A DNA stretch of 64,000 bases from Rheinheimera nanhaiensis E407-8 (GCF_000296695.1 NZ_BAFK01000003.1:1-64000), one strand, 5' to 3'. Positions 35,843 to 45,603 are shown, counted from the first letter of the stretch. Made by a program: numbers and translations. Notes: generated by a model not told the origin, from the letters alone.

Positions 35843-37936
35843 TTAAGGTTTGTATTCCGCTACCAGTGTTACACCACTAAAGGTGCTGTAGGCACGGATA
35901 CTGATATGATAAGTCGCAGCCTGCGGATTGGTGAAGGCGCAACTTTCATTGTTACCGGTTTTGTAAGGCCGGCAGTCGTAGCTGCTGGTGGTAGGCTGAG
36001 CACCACGGCGTACATATAAATCGCCATCGCCGGTGCCACCAGACATGGTGACGTTCAGTGAGCCCATACCTGCAGGCACTGTCAGGGTGTAGTGCAGCCA
36101 GTTGCCGGTTGTTGCTGTCAGGTTGGTCAGGGTGCCGCCACCGCCGGTGCTACCGCCGCCAGTTGGCGCCGTGTAATCTGCTGTCAGTGAAATGCCTGAA
36201 TAGGCACTGTAAGCATTTAACATGACATGGTAAGTACCGGCCTGTGGTGTGGCAAAGCTGCAGCTTTCAGTGTTACCGGTACGGTATGGCCGGCAGTCGT
36301 AACTTGAGCTGGTCGGCGCGCTGCCAAATTTCACATACATGTCAGCATCACCGCTACCACCTGCCATGTTAAAGGTCAGGTTAGTGGCGCCGGCTGGTAC
36401 GGTAATAGTATAAAAGGTGTTGCTGCCAGTACTGCCCGACAGATTGGTTTTGGTCACGCCTTTTTCCAGCACATTGGTGCCTGGTGTGCCGCCACCGCCT
36501 GAACCCATGGCATTGAGTACAGCGGCATTGGCATCAACAATACCGGTACCACAGCCGCTACAGGCAGCCGGGAAGCTGCGGGCAGTGGATTTTAAGATCT
36601 GCTCAATCTCATCGGGTGTCGCTGAAGGTTTCACCTGTTTGATGAGCGCTGCGACGCCAGCCACATGTGGTGCAGCCATCGACGTACCCTGGCTGTAACC
36701 ATAGCTGTCACTGCCTGGTGTAGTAGTGCCGGTGTTGTAAGTCGATAACACGCCATTAGGATCATTGGCTGAGTTCATCGCACCGCCTGGTGCGGCAACG
36801 TCAATTGAAGTGCCGTAGTTTGAATAGTAAGCACGGCCACCATTACGGCCAGTTGAGGCTACGTTGACTACGCCAGCACAGTTACCTGGGTTGTAGTTAT
36901 TAGCATTGTCATTGTCATTACCGGCAGCAATCACCACCACAGCGCCGTTATTGCGGGCAATATTGATGGCATTTTGCGTAGTAGATGAACAAGCACCGCC
37001 GCCGCCGAGGCTCATGTTAATTACATCAGCCGGGTTAGCATTTGCCGGTACGCCTGATACCGTGCCGCCAGCAGCCCAGATAATGCCGTCGGCGATATCA
37101 GAGGTGTAACCGCCGCATTTACCCAGTACCCGCACCGGTACAATTTTGGCGTTGTAAGCCACACCAGCCACACCGTTATTGTTATTGGTAACTGCAGCAA
37201 TGGTGCCTGCTACATGGGTACCGTGCCAGCTGGAGCCCTGGAATGATGGCGGGTAACCGTTGCCACATTCACCGGCATCGGTCCAATCGCCCGGGTCACG
37301 GGCATCGCTGTCGCGGCCATTACCATCGTTACCGACAAAGCTGTCAGAGATCATGTCATAGCCTGGCAGAATGTTGGCATTTAAATCGGCGTGTGGCCGG
37401 TAACCGGTATCCAGCACGGCAACCACTACGCCCTGGCCGGTGGCGTTATCCCAGGCGGCGGGTGCACGTAAACCGCCGGTGGCTTCGTAATAATGCCACT
37501 GGCTGCTGTACTGGGTGTCGTTTGGCGTGGCGGTGGCGCGTAGCATCACGTCTTCTTCTACGCGTTCAACTTCGTCATCCTGCGCTAATAGCTCCAGCAT
37601 GCGCTGGGTCTCTTTTTTCGACAGCTTACGCTCAGCGCGGAATACGGCGTGCTTGTCTAAACCTAAACCGCGGACAAAACGCATGTTCTCACCGGCACGG
37701 CTGCTAAAACGCTGGGCTTTTTCTGCCATACGCTGCGCCTTAATTTGTTGGCCTACGCTTTGTGGCAGCGCGCTGCTAATGTCCGCACCAGCAGTTTCTT
37801 TATATTTAATGATAAAACGCGTTGCCGGGCCGTCAGCATGCTCAGCATTGTCATTTGCCATTACCTGGGTTGTAAAAACAGCTGCAGGCAGGCATAGCGC
37901 CGCCAATGCCGTTAAGCGAAAAGAGGAGTGTTTCAT
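35843..37936 (-). CDS. Extracellular subtilisin-like serine peptidase (S8) with two PPC domains
   Basis: 697 residues. Signal peptide (1-27), I9 inhibitor propeptide (about 38-132), catalytic domain with Asp176 (AVLDTGY), His238 (WHGTHVAG) and Ser419 (GTSMAAPHVAG), and the oxyanion Asn in IAAGN. Two pre-peptidase C-terminal (PPC) domains follow at about 495-590 and 605-697, joined by a Gly-rich linker. They are usually removed during maturation or used for substrate binding. Four or more cysteines suggest disulfides. It is probably exported by the type II system as a scavenging protease. Confidence 0.93.
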   Translation of the reverse strand: MKHSSFRLTALAALCLPAAVFTTQVMANDNAEHADGPATRFIIKYKETAGADISSALPQSVGQQIKAQRMAEKAQRFSSRAGENMRFVRGLGLDKHAVFRAERKLSKKETQRMLELLAQDDEVERVEEDVMLRATATPNDTQYSSQWHYYEATGGLRAPAAWDNATGQGVVVAVLDTGYRPHADLNANILPGYDMISDSFVGNDGNGRDSDARDPGDWTDAGECGNGYPPSFQGSSWHGTHVAGTIAAVTNNNNGVAGVAYNAKIVPVRVLGKCGGYTSDIADGIIWAAGGTVSGVPANANPADVINMSLGGGGACSSTTQNAINIARNNGAVVVIAAGNDNDNANNYNPGNCAGVVNVASTGRNGGRAYYSNYGTSIDVAAPGGAMNSANDPNGVLSTYNTGTTTPGSDSYGYSQGTSMAAPHVAGVAALIKQVKPSATPDEIEQILKSTARSFPAACSGCGTGIVDANAAVLNAMGSGGGGTPGTNVLEKGVTKTNLSGSTGSNTFYTITVPAGATNLTFNMAGGSGDADMYVKFGSAPTSSSYDCRPYRTGNTESCSFATPQAGTYHVMLNAYSAYSGISLTADYTAPTGGGSTGGGGTLTNLTATTGNWLHYTLTVPAGMGSLNVTMSGGTGDGDLYVRRGAQPTTSSYDCRPYKTGNNESCAFTNPQAATYHISIRAYSTFSGVTLVAEYKP

Positions 37937-38325
37937 AGTGATTACTTACCTGGAGTTATGATTATTTATTGTTGTACACAGCCTGTCTGGATGGCTGCTG
38001 CACGATTTTTAACCTGTTGTGCAGACCTTGTAAACCCGCGGCAAAAATGCCGTTTTTCGTTAGCAGGAACTAATGTAAACCGCCGTTCCGGAAAAAGGGC
38101 TGTTTGCAGAAAAGGCGCTTTATCAAATTGTCATCTGCCCTTGATGGCGGTTGACATGTGTTACATTTGGCAACAAGTGTAATTTATTGTAAATAAGAAT
38201 AAGATATTCCAAAAAGAAATATATGAAGTTTCTCCCAAGGTAAGGCTTAGGCGGCAACAGCATTGCATGCGCCTGCCCACTACAGGACAATAGCGCCTTT
38301 AACAGCAACAGGCAGGCGACAGGTA
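37937..38325. other. 389-bp divergent intergenic region
   Basis: No gene is visible. It carries an inverted repeat at 38161-38182 (separate entry) and a small G+C stem CGGCA/TGCCG followed by TTTTT at 38039-38057. The stem might be an attenuator-like structure but is short. Promoters for both the subtilase and the YhiN-like gene must lie here. I could not assign them with confidence. Confidence 0.5.
38161..38182. promoter_or_regulatory. Inverted repeat, possible operator
   Basis: TTACATTTG (38161-38169) and CAAGTGTAA (38174-38182) are inverted copies with one mismatch around a 4-base spacer. The size and symmetry fit a dimeric repressor or activator site between the subtilase and the YhiN-like gene. 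The binding protein is unknown. Confidence 0.35.
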
Positions 38326-39507
38326 ATGCAGCAGTGGGATGTAATAGTAATAGGTGCTGGCGCGGCCGGGCTAATGTGCGCCATTGAGGCCGGTAAGCGC
38401 GGCCGCAAGGTGCTGGTGCTGGATAACGGCAAGCGGGTAGGCCGTAAAATCTTAATGTCCGGCGGTGGCCGCTGTAACTTTACCAATATGTATGCCGGGC
38501 CGGAAAACTTCCTGTCGCAAAACAAGCACTTTTGTAAATCAGCGCTTAGCCGCTACACCCAATGGGATTTTATTGCCCTGGTGCAAAAGCACGGTATTGC
38601 TTACCACGAGAAAACCCTGGGCCAGCTGTTTTGTGACGATAGCGCCAAAGACATTGTCGATATGCTGCTGACCGAGGCCAGGGCCGCTAATGTGCAGATT
38701 GCGCTGCAGCAAAACATCACCGCGGTTAGCTTTGCTGATGGCCAGTACACGCTTACCACGCCAGAGCTAAGCCGGCAGTGCCACAGTTTAGTGGTGGCCA
38801 GTGGCGGCTTAAGTTTGCCTAATTTGGGCGCTACGGCCTTTGGTTTTCAGTTAGCCGAGCAGTTTGGCTTAAAGGTGCTGCCGCTGCGTGCTGCGCTGGT
38901 GCCATTAACCTGGCAACCAAATGATAAAGCCGTGTTTGAGGAGATCAGCGGTGTATCATTGCCGGTAACCGCCGAAGCTAATGGCACCGTTTTCCCGGAA
39001 GATATGTTGTTCACCCACCGTGGCTTGAGCGGGCCGGCGATACTGCAAATATCCAGCTACTGGCAGCCAGGTGATGAGGTGACAGTGAATATGTCGCCGC
39101 AAACAGATATTACTGAGTATCTGCAAACTCAGCAGCAGGCGCATCCTGATCAGGAGCTTAAAACCGCATTGGCGAAGTTACTGCCAAAACGTTTGGTAGA
39201 AAAGCTGATTGAGATTAACGCGTTACATAATCAACCATTAAAAGCACTGCACAGCAAAAGCATCAGCCAGATTGCTGCTACGTTGCACAGCTATATTTTT
39301 AAACCGAATGGCACCGAAGGCTACCGCACTGCTGAGGTAACCATCGGCGGTGTCGATACCGATTATCTATCGTCAAAAACCATGGAAGCGAAACACCAGC
39401 CGGGCTTATATTTTATCGGCGAAGTAGTTGACGTGACTGGTTGGCTCGGCGGCTATAACTTCCAGTGGGCCTGGGCCAGTGGTTGGGTAGCAGGGCAGTA
39501 TTGTTGA
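38326..39507 (+). CDS. NAD(P)/FAD-dependent oxidoreductase, YhiN/HI0933 family
   Basis: 393 residues from ATG 38326 (MQQWDVIVIGAGAAG). An upstream extension of the frame has no dinucleotide-fold relation and is rejected. The FAD-binding GAGAAGLMCAIEAGKRG is followed by the family signature KILMSGGGRCNFTN, and the C-terminal GEVVDVTGWLGGYNFQWAWASG is characteristic. The biochemical role of the family is not established. It is a conserved single gene. Confidence 0.9.
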   Translation: MQQWDVIVIGAGAAGLMCAIEAGKRGRKVLVLDNGKRVGRKILMSGGGRCNFTNMYAGPENFLSQNKHFCKSALSRYTQWDFIALVQKHGIAYHEKTLGQLFCDDSAKDIVDMLLTEARAANVQIALQQNITAVSFADGQYTLTTPELSRQCHSLVVASGGLSLPNLGATAFGFQLAEQFGLKVLPLRAALVPLTWQPNDKAVFEEISGVSLPVTAEANGTVFPEDMLFTHRGLSGPAILQISSYWQPGDEVTVNMSPQTDITEYLQTQQQAHPDQELKTALAKLLPKRLVEKLIEINALHNQPLKALHSKSISQIAATLHSYIFKPNGTEGYRTAEVTIGGVDTDYLSSKTMEAKHQPGLYFIGEVVDVTGWLGGYNFQWAWASGWVAGQYC

Positions 39508-39688
39508 ATGACAAGACTTAATTGCAGCAAACAGATTATGAATTGTGCGAACAGATTTCGATAAGGCGAGAGTGTACCGAGTCCAGTGGACTTACCACAG
39601 CAGGGAGTCAGCGTTGGTTAATGATCCGCTCTATGTTAGATAACGTGTACAATTTCGCTATTTCGCCGGGATATGAAAGAGGTTGTGA

Positions 39689-40225
39689 GTGATCTTGCAT
39701 TGCACCAAAAAGCTGTATACAAAGCTGCCAGCTAACACCACAGCACCTGCACCAACAAGCATTGGCTTACAGGCAAAGTGGTTAAACTGGCATGCTAACC
39801 TCATCACGATCCAACGCAGACAATGTGTTATCGCCGTGCATGACGCCACGCGTTACGCCGTGTTTATTCCCTGTTTAACCAAGCCAGACTTCGCCAAGCT
39901 ACAATGGCATTTTGAAGATGTGTTTATAAACAGCTTGCTTAAAAGCGGTTTGCCACACGAGCTGGTCGAAACTGCCACGCAGCATTTGGCAGCGTTACAG
40001 TTCGACACTGAATGTAACCGCTCGGTGCAGGGAACAATGAACCAAATTTCACAAGACATTGATTACGGCCTTGGTTACACCAACACTGCCGTATCAGATA
40101 TTAACCCATACCGTTACAGCGCCGAGTTAAGCCACAGGCCATGTACCATAAAAGGGCTAACAGACTACCAATGGCCAGATAAAGCCATGGCGGAATTACT
40201 ATCTAACTTACAAAACAAAGGTTAA
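39689..40225 (+). CDS. DUF6933 domain protein
   Basis: 178 residues from GTG (MILHCTKKLYTKLP). The conserved opening ILHCTKKL, WLNWHANLITIQRRQCVI and the helical C-terminal half ending in a second short conserved block fit DUF6933, a family of unknown function. It converges on darG with a 3-bp gap. It may belong to the same defence neighbourhood, although this is speculative. Confidence 0.7.
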   Translation: MILHCTKKLYTKLPANTTAPAPTSIGLQAKWLNWHANLITIQRRQCVIAVHDATRYAVFIPCLTKPDFAKLQWHFEDVFINSLLKSGLPHELVETATQHLAALQFDTECNRSVQGTMNQISQDIDYGLGYTNTAVSDINPYRYSAELSHRPCTIKGLTDYQWPDKAMAELLSNLQNKG

Positions 40226-40228
40226 CGC

Positions 40229-41263
40229 TCAAACCCACTCTAATCGATGTAACTGCTGCCATGCTGCTTCAACATGATTTGCTTGCATCAGCTGGCTTTT
40301 ACGCAGGTTCCATGACTGAATTTTCTGCAGTGCTTGCTGTGCATCTGCCGCCCCTTCCTGTTTCGCTACCCAGTGCACACTGGCGAGTAGCTCCATGCCA
40401 AACGGTGACTGAAAGCCGTCAATCAGTTGTGCCACCCGCTCAACTCTGGTTTGTAGCTCTGGGTTGGCTTGCGCCAGAAAAGCCTTAGCTGCTGTTAGCG
40501 CAAGCGGATCTGGGGTAATAGCGGATTCAACCACGCCATCCCCGACGCCGTGAATATAATGGCCGTCCATACGATCCAATACATGGCGCAATTGGTCGGC
40601 GTAAGGGCCAAATTTATGTTTTTGGTAGCTGAGTTTTAAATCTTCGCCGGCTTCTTGCAGAAAGTACGCGAGTTTTTGTACTTCAAGTTTGGACAAGCCA
40701 TAACTTAGCGCTTCGTAGCACTCTAACAACGTCAGAATAGCAGCTCTGCCGGCAGTCATTTTGGGGGCCGCGGTGTTTACTTCTAATTGTGCGGTGGCTG
40801 CAGTGTCAGACGGTTCGAATAAGCGTACTGTAACCTCAGGTAAACTCGCGAAATATTGCTCGATAACCGGGCGTACGTCACTCCAGCTAAGGCCGCCATT
40901 ACCACAACCTAACGGTGGCATCGCAATAGAGCGAATATCCAAATTTTTGATTTGCTGTACTAAATCTTGTAGGCCAGCTGCAATATCTTTCAGGTTAGAA
41001 GTATTGCGCCAATGATCCTTGGTGGGAAAATTGATGATATAACGCGGTGTGGCTAAAGCACCCAGATCAAAAATAAACATTTTACCAAGACGGATTTCTC
41101 CTGCTTTACAGGCTGTAGCGTAGGCTCTGAAATTAGCCGGCCATTTTTTCTTAAACTGCAGCGCTATGCCTTTGCCCATCACGCCTACACAGTTTACTGT
41201 GTTGACTATGGCATCAACATCTTGCTGTTTAAGTAAATCACCTGTACTTGACGCTATGGTCAC
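40229..41263 (-). CDS. darG: DarG-type antitoxin: macro-domain DNA ADP-ribosylglycohydrolase
   Basis: 344 residues. The N-terminal macro domain (about 1-155) has the ligand loop VNTVNCVGVMGKGIALQFKKKWP and the second glycine loop MPPLGCGNGGLSW. It should remove ADP-ribose from thymidine in DNA and so undo DarT damage. The C-terminal domain (about 175-340) has a helical DUF4065/KilA-like fold (LSKLEVQKLAYFLQEAG, KHKFGPYAD) thought to bind and block the toxin. The gene is 25 bp downstream of darT on the same strand, the normal order. Confidence 0.88.
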   Translation of the reverse strand: MTIASSTGDLLKQQDVDAIVNTVNCVGVMGKGIALQFKKKWPANFRAYATACKAGEIRLGKMFIFDLGALATPRYIINFPTKDHWRNTSNLKDIAAGLQDLVQQIKNLDIRSIAMPPLGCGNGGLSWSDVRPVIEQYFASLPEVTVRLFEPSDTAATAQLEVNTAAPKMTAGRAAILTLLECYEALSYGLSKLEVQKLAYFLQEAGEDLKLSYQKHKFGPYADQLRHVLDRMDGHYIHGVGDGVVESAITPDPLALTAAKAFLAQANPELQTRVERVAQLIDGFQSPFGMELLASVHWVAKQEGAADAQQALQKIQSWNLRKSQLMQANHVEAAWQQLHRLEWV

Positions 41264-41288
41264 TGCTGTTCTCCGTTACATCCTGATA

Positions 41289-41972
41289 TCACTGGCCGGT
41301 AAAGTACCAGTCTGGCATTACCGCTACCGGTAAGTTTAACCCAAATTGGCTTATTAAAGCCCGAACTTGTTCGGCTTTGGTGTCATTGATAACACCTAAA
41401 CGGGTAAACCATGCCAAAGGTACTTGATGCTTTACTAAAAACTCGGCCTGTCGTTTCTCCAGCCGGTCGGTATATTTGGCTGGCTCTGGTTTGTCACTAA
41501 AATACTTACAAAAACCATCAAGTTGTGGTGGTTCGGTTAGCAATTGCCAGTCAATCACATCTTTTAGTTGATGCGGATCAGTGTAAGCCTGACTGTATAC
41601 CTTAGTGGCATTGCGATCAAAAAACACAAAGTCTTGGGTATGCTGCACTACAACACGAACCAGCAGTTCGAAATGCACTATATCATCTTGCCTGTAGCTG
41701 CAGCCGGCTACCTTGCCGCCATGAATTGCCATTAGCATGGGTGAGCGCGGCGCGAAATAAAAAGGAACATAGTCATGGATCCTGCCACCCGGAGGGTCGA
41801 TCACCGCTTTGGCAGACCTGATGCCCTGAGCACCGGCATGAGCAATACTCTGATAATTAATACCCGCTGCCTGTGACTGTTGTTTGCATAATAAAGCGCC
41901 TTGCTGAAATATCGCAGGTAAATTATCTATCGCTGTGATGTGGAATAAACGCACGGGTATAGGCATGGACAT
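41289..41972 (-). CDS. darT: DarT-type toxin: DNA ADP-ribosyltransferase (DUF4433)
   Basis: 227 residues from ATG 41972; ATG 41966 and TTG 41987 are alternatives. DarT uses NAD+ to ADP-ribosylate thymidine bases in single-stranded DNA and blocks replication; it also acts in phage defence. The marks are RLFHITAIDNLPAIF, the strongly conserved HDYVPFYFAPRSPML, and the catalytic glutamate region KRQAEFLVKHQVPL near residue 175. It forms a toxin-antitoxin operon with the downstream darG. There is no nearby integrase, so the module sits between core genes. Confidence 0.9.
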   Translation of the reverse strand: MSMPIPVRLFHITAIDNLPAIFQQGALLCKQQSQAAGINYQSIAHAGAQGIRSAKAVIDPPGGRIHDYVPFYFAPRSPMLMAIHGGKVAGCSYRQDDIVHFELLVRVVVQHTQDFVFFDRNATKVYSQAYTDPHQLKDVIDWQLLTEPPQLDGFCKYFSDKPEPAKYTDRLEKRQAEFLVKHQVPLAWFTRLGVINDTKAEQVRALISQFGLNLPVAVMPDWYFTGQ

Positions 41973-42143
41973 CGTTAATTTACTCAAGTTGTGCAGGTGT
42001 TTTAAAGTTAAGCGCTTTTTTCACAGAGTAACGTAATTAAAAGATATCGAAAACGCTATTCGCACGAAATCAGAATTAGCGGCATAATCCATCACCAAAG
42101 CGAAGTTATAGCAATTAAAGTAAACCACGTAATAATCAAACTC

Positions 42144-42452
42144 ATGAAAAAACTCTCCAAAGTACAGCTTAAACAACAGGCGGCTGTGTTAGATGCAGTA
42201 ACGATGCTGGAGCAACAGGCGTTGGCTGATGTGCCCGGCGTGGTGCAGGCCTGGTTTAGCCTGGAATATGAAGCCTTTCCCGGCTCGTTACTGGTGCGGC
42301 TGCAGTTTGCGGAGCAAGCTATGCTGGATGACGCCCAGCCGCAGCTGCTGGCCTGGCAAAAACGCCTTAGCGGCTTATTGCTAAAAAAGGGTGTGGTGTT
42401 AAAAGATATGCGTAAACATTTGGTGTTTACCCTAAACAGCCCTGATGATTAG
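42144..42452 (+). CDS. Hypothetical cytoplasmic protein (102 aa)
   Basis: No family recognised with certainty. Residues 3-35 form a helix (KVQLKQQAAVLDAVTMLEQQA). A central beta segment (AWFSLEYEAFPGSLLVRLQF) and a second helix-strand unit follow. The style resembles small conserved proteins of Shewanella and relatives that are sometimes mislabelled Fis-type regulators. It has no HTH that I can see. It precedes the DUF4862 gene by 27 bp and may be co-transcribed. Confidence 0.6.
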   Translation: MKKLSKVQLKQQAAVLDAVTMLEQQALADVPGVVQAWFSLEYEAFPGSLLVRLQFAEQAMLDDAQPQLLAWQKRLSGLLLKKGVVLKDMRKHLVFTLNSPDD

Positions 42453-42479
42453 CGCTGATAACAATAGGTTGCTTAAACC

Positions 42480-43454
42480 ATGATGAAATACACTGTTGGC
42501 GCTTATGCTGCCTCACCAAACCAAAGTCACTGGGAGCCGGCGCTTGAAACTGCATTTTATGCTGCGCTGAAAACGCTACCTAACCTTAAAGGGCTGGAGC
42601 ATCCGTTTTTAGGCCGCTTACACCCGCACGACGATAACTGGTTTTTAGCCAATATCGACCCACAGTGGGATTATGTGTTTACCTGCATCCCCGGCATTAT
42701 GACTGCGCTGTCGCAAAACGAGCAGTTTGGTTTAGCCGCATTGGATGAAAGTGGCCGCCAGGTGGCGCTGGCTTTTATGCAGCAAGCCTGTGCCGCTATT
42801 GGCAAGCTTAATGCCTATTTAGGCCGAAAGGCGGTAAGCGCGATTCAAATTCAAACCGCGCCGGCGCGTCATAACGCCGCCTCGTCGGCTGCGGCGCTAA
42901 AGACGTCGCTGCAAACCATGCTGCAGTGGGACTGGCAGGGGGCGCGTATTCTGATCGAACATTGCGATGCCTATGTGCCCGGCCATGCACCATCAAAAGG
43001 CTTTTTAGCGCTGAGCGATGAGCTTGAAGTATTAACGGAATTAAACCGGCAGTTGCCGGCACAGCAGCCGCTTGGCATGGTGATTAACTGGGGCCGCTCG
43101 GTCTTTGAAACCCGCCATGTTGATGGGGCGCTTGAGCATATACAGCAGGCAAAAGCCGCCGGGCTGTTAGCTGGCCTGATGTTCTCTGGCGTGTCAGATA
43201 GGGACTCTGAATTTGGTGCTTGGCGTGACAGCCATCAGCCACCGCAGCAAAGTGCGTTAATGCCGCTGGGTGAACCAGGCAGTTGGTTGACCGAGCAGGC
43301 GATGCATGCGTGCCTGGCGGCATCTGATGCGGCAAGTTTAGCCGTGCTGGGGGCGAAAATTGGTATCCGGCCCGCCAGCGCCGGTATTGACCAGCGCCTG
43401 GCTACGATTAGCCAGACGCTGGCAATGCTGGATAGATTTTTCACTCCTAGTTAG
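42480..43454 (+). CDS. DUF4862 family protein
   Basis: 324 residues. The sequence has the look of a TIM-barrel sugar-phosphate isomerase/epimerase relative: YTVGAYAASP start, GLEHPFLGRLHP, ILIEHCDAYVPGHAP, VINWGRSVFETR, and GLMFSGVSDRDSEFG with charged barrel-end residues. I associate it with DUF4862, which has no assigned reaction. The last 8 bases overlap the end of the convergent S9 peptidase gene. Confidence 0.75.
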   Translation: MMKYTVGAYAASPNQSHWEPALETAFYAALKTLPNLKGLEHPFLGRLHPHDDNWFLANIDPQWDYVFTCIPGIMTALSQNEQFGLAALDESGRQVALAFMQQACAAIGKLNAYLGRKAVSAIQIQTAPARHNAASSAAALKTSLQTMLQWDWQGARILIEHCDAYVPGHAPSKGFLALSDELEVLTELNRQLPAQQPLGMVINWGRSVFETRHVDGALEHIQQAKAAGLLAGLMFSGVSDRDSEFGAWRDSHQPPQQSALMPLGEPGSWLTEQAMHACLAASDAASLAVLGAKIGIRPASAGIDQRLATISQTLAMLDRFFTPS

Positions 43455-45540
43455 ACGGCGTGCGGTATTTCTCAAACCAGGCCAGCATGTATTCGACCTT
43501 TTCAATCATGCGGCTGGGTTTGTTTGATATGCCATGCGGTGTGTTCGGAATTCGTACCAGCGCGGTGTCGATACGGCGCAGCTTCAGCGCCTGATAAAAC
43601 TGCTCTGACTCTGAAATGGGCGTACGCCTGTCGTCCTCACCGGTAATTAAAATGGTTGGGGTGGTGACATTAGCCACCAGGCTCAGCGGCGAGCGCTGCC
43701 AGTAATGCTCGACATGCTCCCAGGGCACGCCGGGGAACTGATGAAAGGTCTGGTAAGTGTAGGTATCGCCGGTCATCACTTTACTGAGCCAGTTAATAAT
43801 AGGTTTTACTACCGCCGCTGCTTTAAAGCGGTCGGTTAAGCCTATGGCATAAGCACTGGCGATGCCGCCGGCCGAGCCGCCGCCGATAAAGAGGTTATTT
43901 TCGTCAATAAAGCCCAGCTTTAGCATGGCGTCAACGCCGCTGTTATGATCGGCAAAGTCTTCCGGAGAGCTGTATTTATTGTGTAGCAGCATGGCAAAGC
44001 GTTCGCCGTAAGAGGAGCTGCCGCGGTGGTTGTTGTAAAACACCACATAGCCTTCTTTGGCGTAGCGCTGCATTTCGACGCTCCAGTGCGGGCCATAAGC
44101 TAAATGCGGGCCGCCATGAATTTCCAGCAGCAGTGGGTATTTTTTCGTCGGGTCAAAATCAGGCGGCGTCAGGTACCAGCCCTGGATCTCTTCACCGTCA
44201 AAGGATGATTTGTACCTAATGTCATGCACCTGCGCCAGGGTTTTATGGCCGAGTAAATCCTCGTTCAGCGCCGTCAGCACCCTGCTTTTACCGCTTTGCA
44301 GCACAGCGACCTCACTGGGGCGCACGCTGGTGCCGTGGGTGTAGGCAATGACACCCTTGTCTGACACACTGTAGCTGCCGCTTAAATAGGGTTGTGGCTG
44401 GCTGACGCCACCTAAGCTGGCGGTGAGCTCAGTGAGCTTGCCGTTTAGGCTCAGGCTGGCCAGTTTGCGCTGGCCGCGGTCATCAAATTGCACCACCAGG
44501 CTGTTATTGTTTAACCAGTTGGGGTTATCAATACTGCGATCAAAGTCGGCGGCGACATCGCGGATCTGTTTATTACTCAGGTTCAGCACTTTTAGCTTAC
44601 TGTTGCTGTAAGGCACCAGCGCATTGCTTTGCCACAAAAACGCCAGTTGTTTGCCATCGGGTGAAAACACCGCTGCCGACTCATCGCCCGGCAGGCTGGT
44701 TAGCTCGGTAAGCTCGCCACTTTGCAATGACAGTTGGTACAGGTTGGCATCGCGCGGCTGATATTCCCACTCCGGGTGTAAATTGGCGGCAAACACCAGC
44801 GCACGGCTATCCGGCGTAAAGGTGAGATCGCTGCCGTAATTAAAATCGCCCTGGGTTAACTGACGCGCGCTGCCGCCGGTGGCCGGTAGCACAAACACCT
44901 GACGAAACTGTGGTTTTAAAAAGCCCTGGCCATCGGCCTGATAGCGCACCCGATCGTACACAGTGGCACTTTCTGACCACTTAGCGCCGGCAGGCTTTTT
45001 CACCCGTTTCACTTTTTGCTGCATTTCGGCCGGGGACGCCGGCATATTCATGGTGAAGGCCAGCTGTTGGCCGTCGGGTGACCACACCAGATTGGCCGGG
45101 CTGTGTTGCAAGTTAGATAATTTAGCGCTGCGGTTTTGTGCCAACCAGTGCAGGTGAATTTGCCGCGAGCCACTGCTGTCACTGATAAACGTCAACTGGC
45201 GGCCATCGGGTGACCAGCGCGGCGAGCTGTAGTTAAACTGATCGGCAAACAGCGGGCTTTGCTGGCCGCTTTTCACATCCAGCAGCCACAGGCTTTGGCG
45301 GGTACTGTCAGTCATAATGTCGTTGCTGGCACGCACATAAACAATTTTGCTGCCATCGGGTGAAATTTGTACATCGCTGGCATATTCCAGCGCAAAAATA
45401 TCTTCAGCTTCAAAGTAGCGGCTGGCAGCGGGCTCACTGGCAGCGGCTTGACTGGCTGCACGTTCACTGGCAAACAGGGGCGCGCCGGCCACGCCCAGGA
45501 GCAGGGCCGCGGCCAGTGCGGTATGACGAAAAAACAACAT
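43447..45540 (-). CDS. S9-family prolyl oligopeptidase (secreted)
   Basis: 697 residues. A signal peptide (MLFFRHTALAAALLLGVAGAPLFA) is followed by a beta-propeller with several TolB-like/WD40-like blades (SPDGSKIVYVR, WSPDGRQLTFIS, WSPDGQQLAFT, SPDGKQLAFLW). A C-terminal alpha/beta-hydrolase domain (about 440-690) has the nucleophile Ser in GGGSAGGIA, Asp in GEDDRRTP and His in NTPHGIS. It resembles dipeptidyl-peptidase V / acylaminoacyl-peptidase enzymes acting on peptides in the periplasm. A strong inverted repeat lies just upstream of the start. Confidence 0.9.
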   Translation of the reverse strand: MLFFRHTALAAALLLGVAGAPLFASERAASQAAASEPAASRYFEAEDIFALEYASDVQISPDGSKIVYVRASNDIMTDSTRQSLWLLDVKSGQQSPLFADQFNYSSPRWSPDGRQLTFISDSSGSRQIHLHWLAQNRSAKLSNLQHSPANLVWSPDGQQLAFTMNMPASPAEMQQKVKRVKKPAGAKWSESATVYDRVRYQADGQGFLKPQFRQVFVLPATGGSARQLTQGDFNYGSDLTFTPDSRALVFAANLHPEWEYQPRDANLYQLSLQSGELTELTSLPGDESAAVFSPDGKQLAFLWQSNALVPYSNSKLKVLNLSNKQIRDVAADFDRSIDNPNWLNNNSLVVQFDDRGQRKLASLSLNGKLTELTASLGGVSQPQPYLSGSYSVSDKGVIAYTHGTSVRPSEVAVLQSGKSRVLTALNEDLLGHKTLAQVHDIRYKSSFDGEEIQGWYLTPPDFDPTKKYPLLLEIHGGPHLAYGPHWSVEMQRYAKEGYVVFYNNHRGSSSYGERFAMLLHNKYSSPEDFADHNSGVDAMLKLGFIDENNLFIGGGSAGGIASAYAIGLTDRFKAAAVVKPIINWLSKVMTGDTYTYQTFHQFPGVPWEHVEHYWQRSPLSLVANVTTPTILITGEDDRRTPISESEQFYQALKLRRIDTALVRIPNTPHGISNKPSRMIEKVEYMLAWFEKYRTPSN

Positions 45541-45550
45541 AAAGACCTCA

Positions 45551-45586
45551 GTTCAGGGTAGGTGATATGGCTAAACTACCCTGAAC
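45551..45586. promoter_or_regulatory. Perfect 11-bp inverted repeat next to the S9 peptidase start
   Basis: GTTCAGGGTAG (45551-45561) and CTACCCTGAAC (45576-45586) are exact inverted copies with a 14-base spacer. The near arm lies 10 bases from the peptidase start codon, covering the expected ribosome-binding zone of the mRNA. It could be an operator or an mRNA hairpin that masks translation. Confidence 0.55.
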
Positions 45587-45603
45587 GGTGCTAAGGCTCA
45601 AAC

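Noticed and set aside
37243-37961. Plus-strand ORFs (148 and 154 residues) antisense to the subtilase
   Set aside because: Arg/His-rich or Ser-rich shadow products of a clearly coding minus strand.
38039-38057. CGGCA/TGCCG stem with TTTTT as a terminator
   Set aside because: Only five base pairs and placed between divergent promoters, where no transcript on that strand should end.
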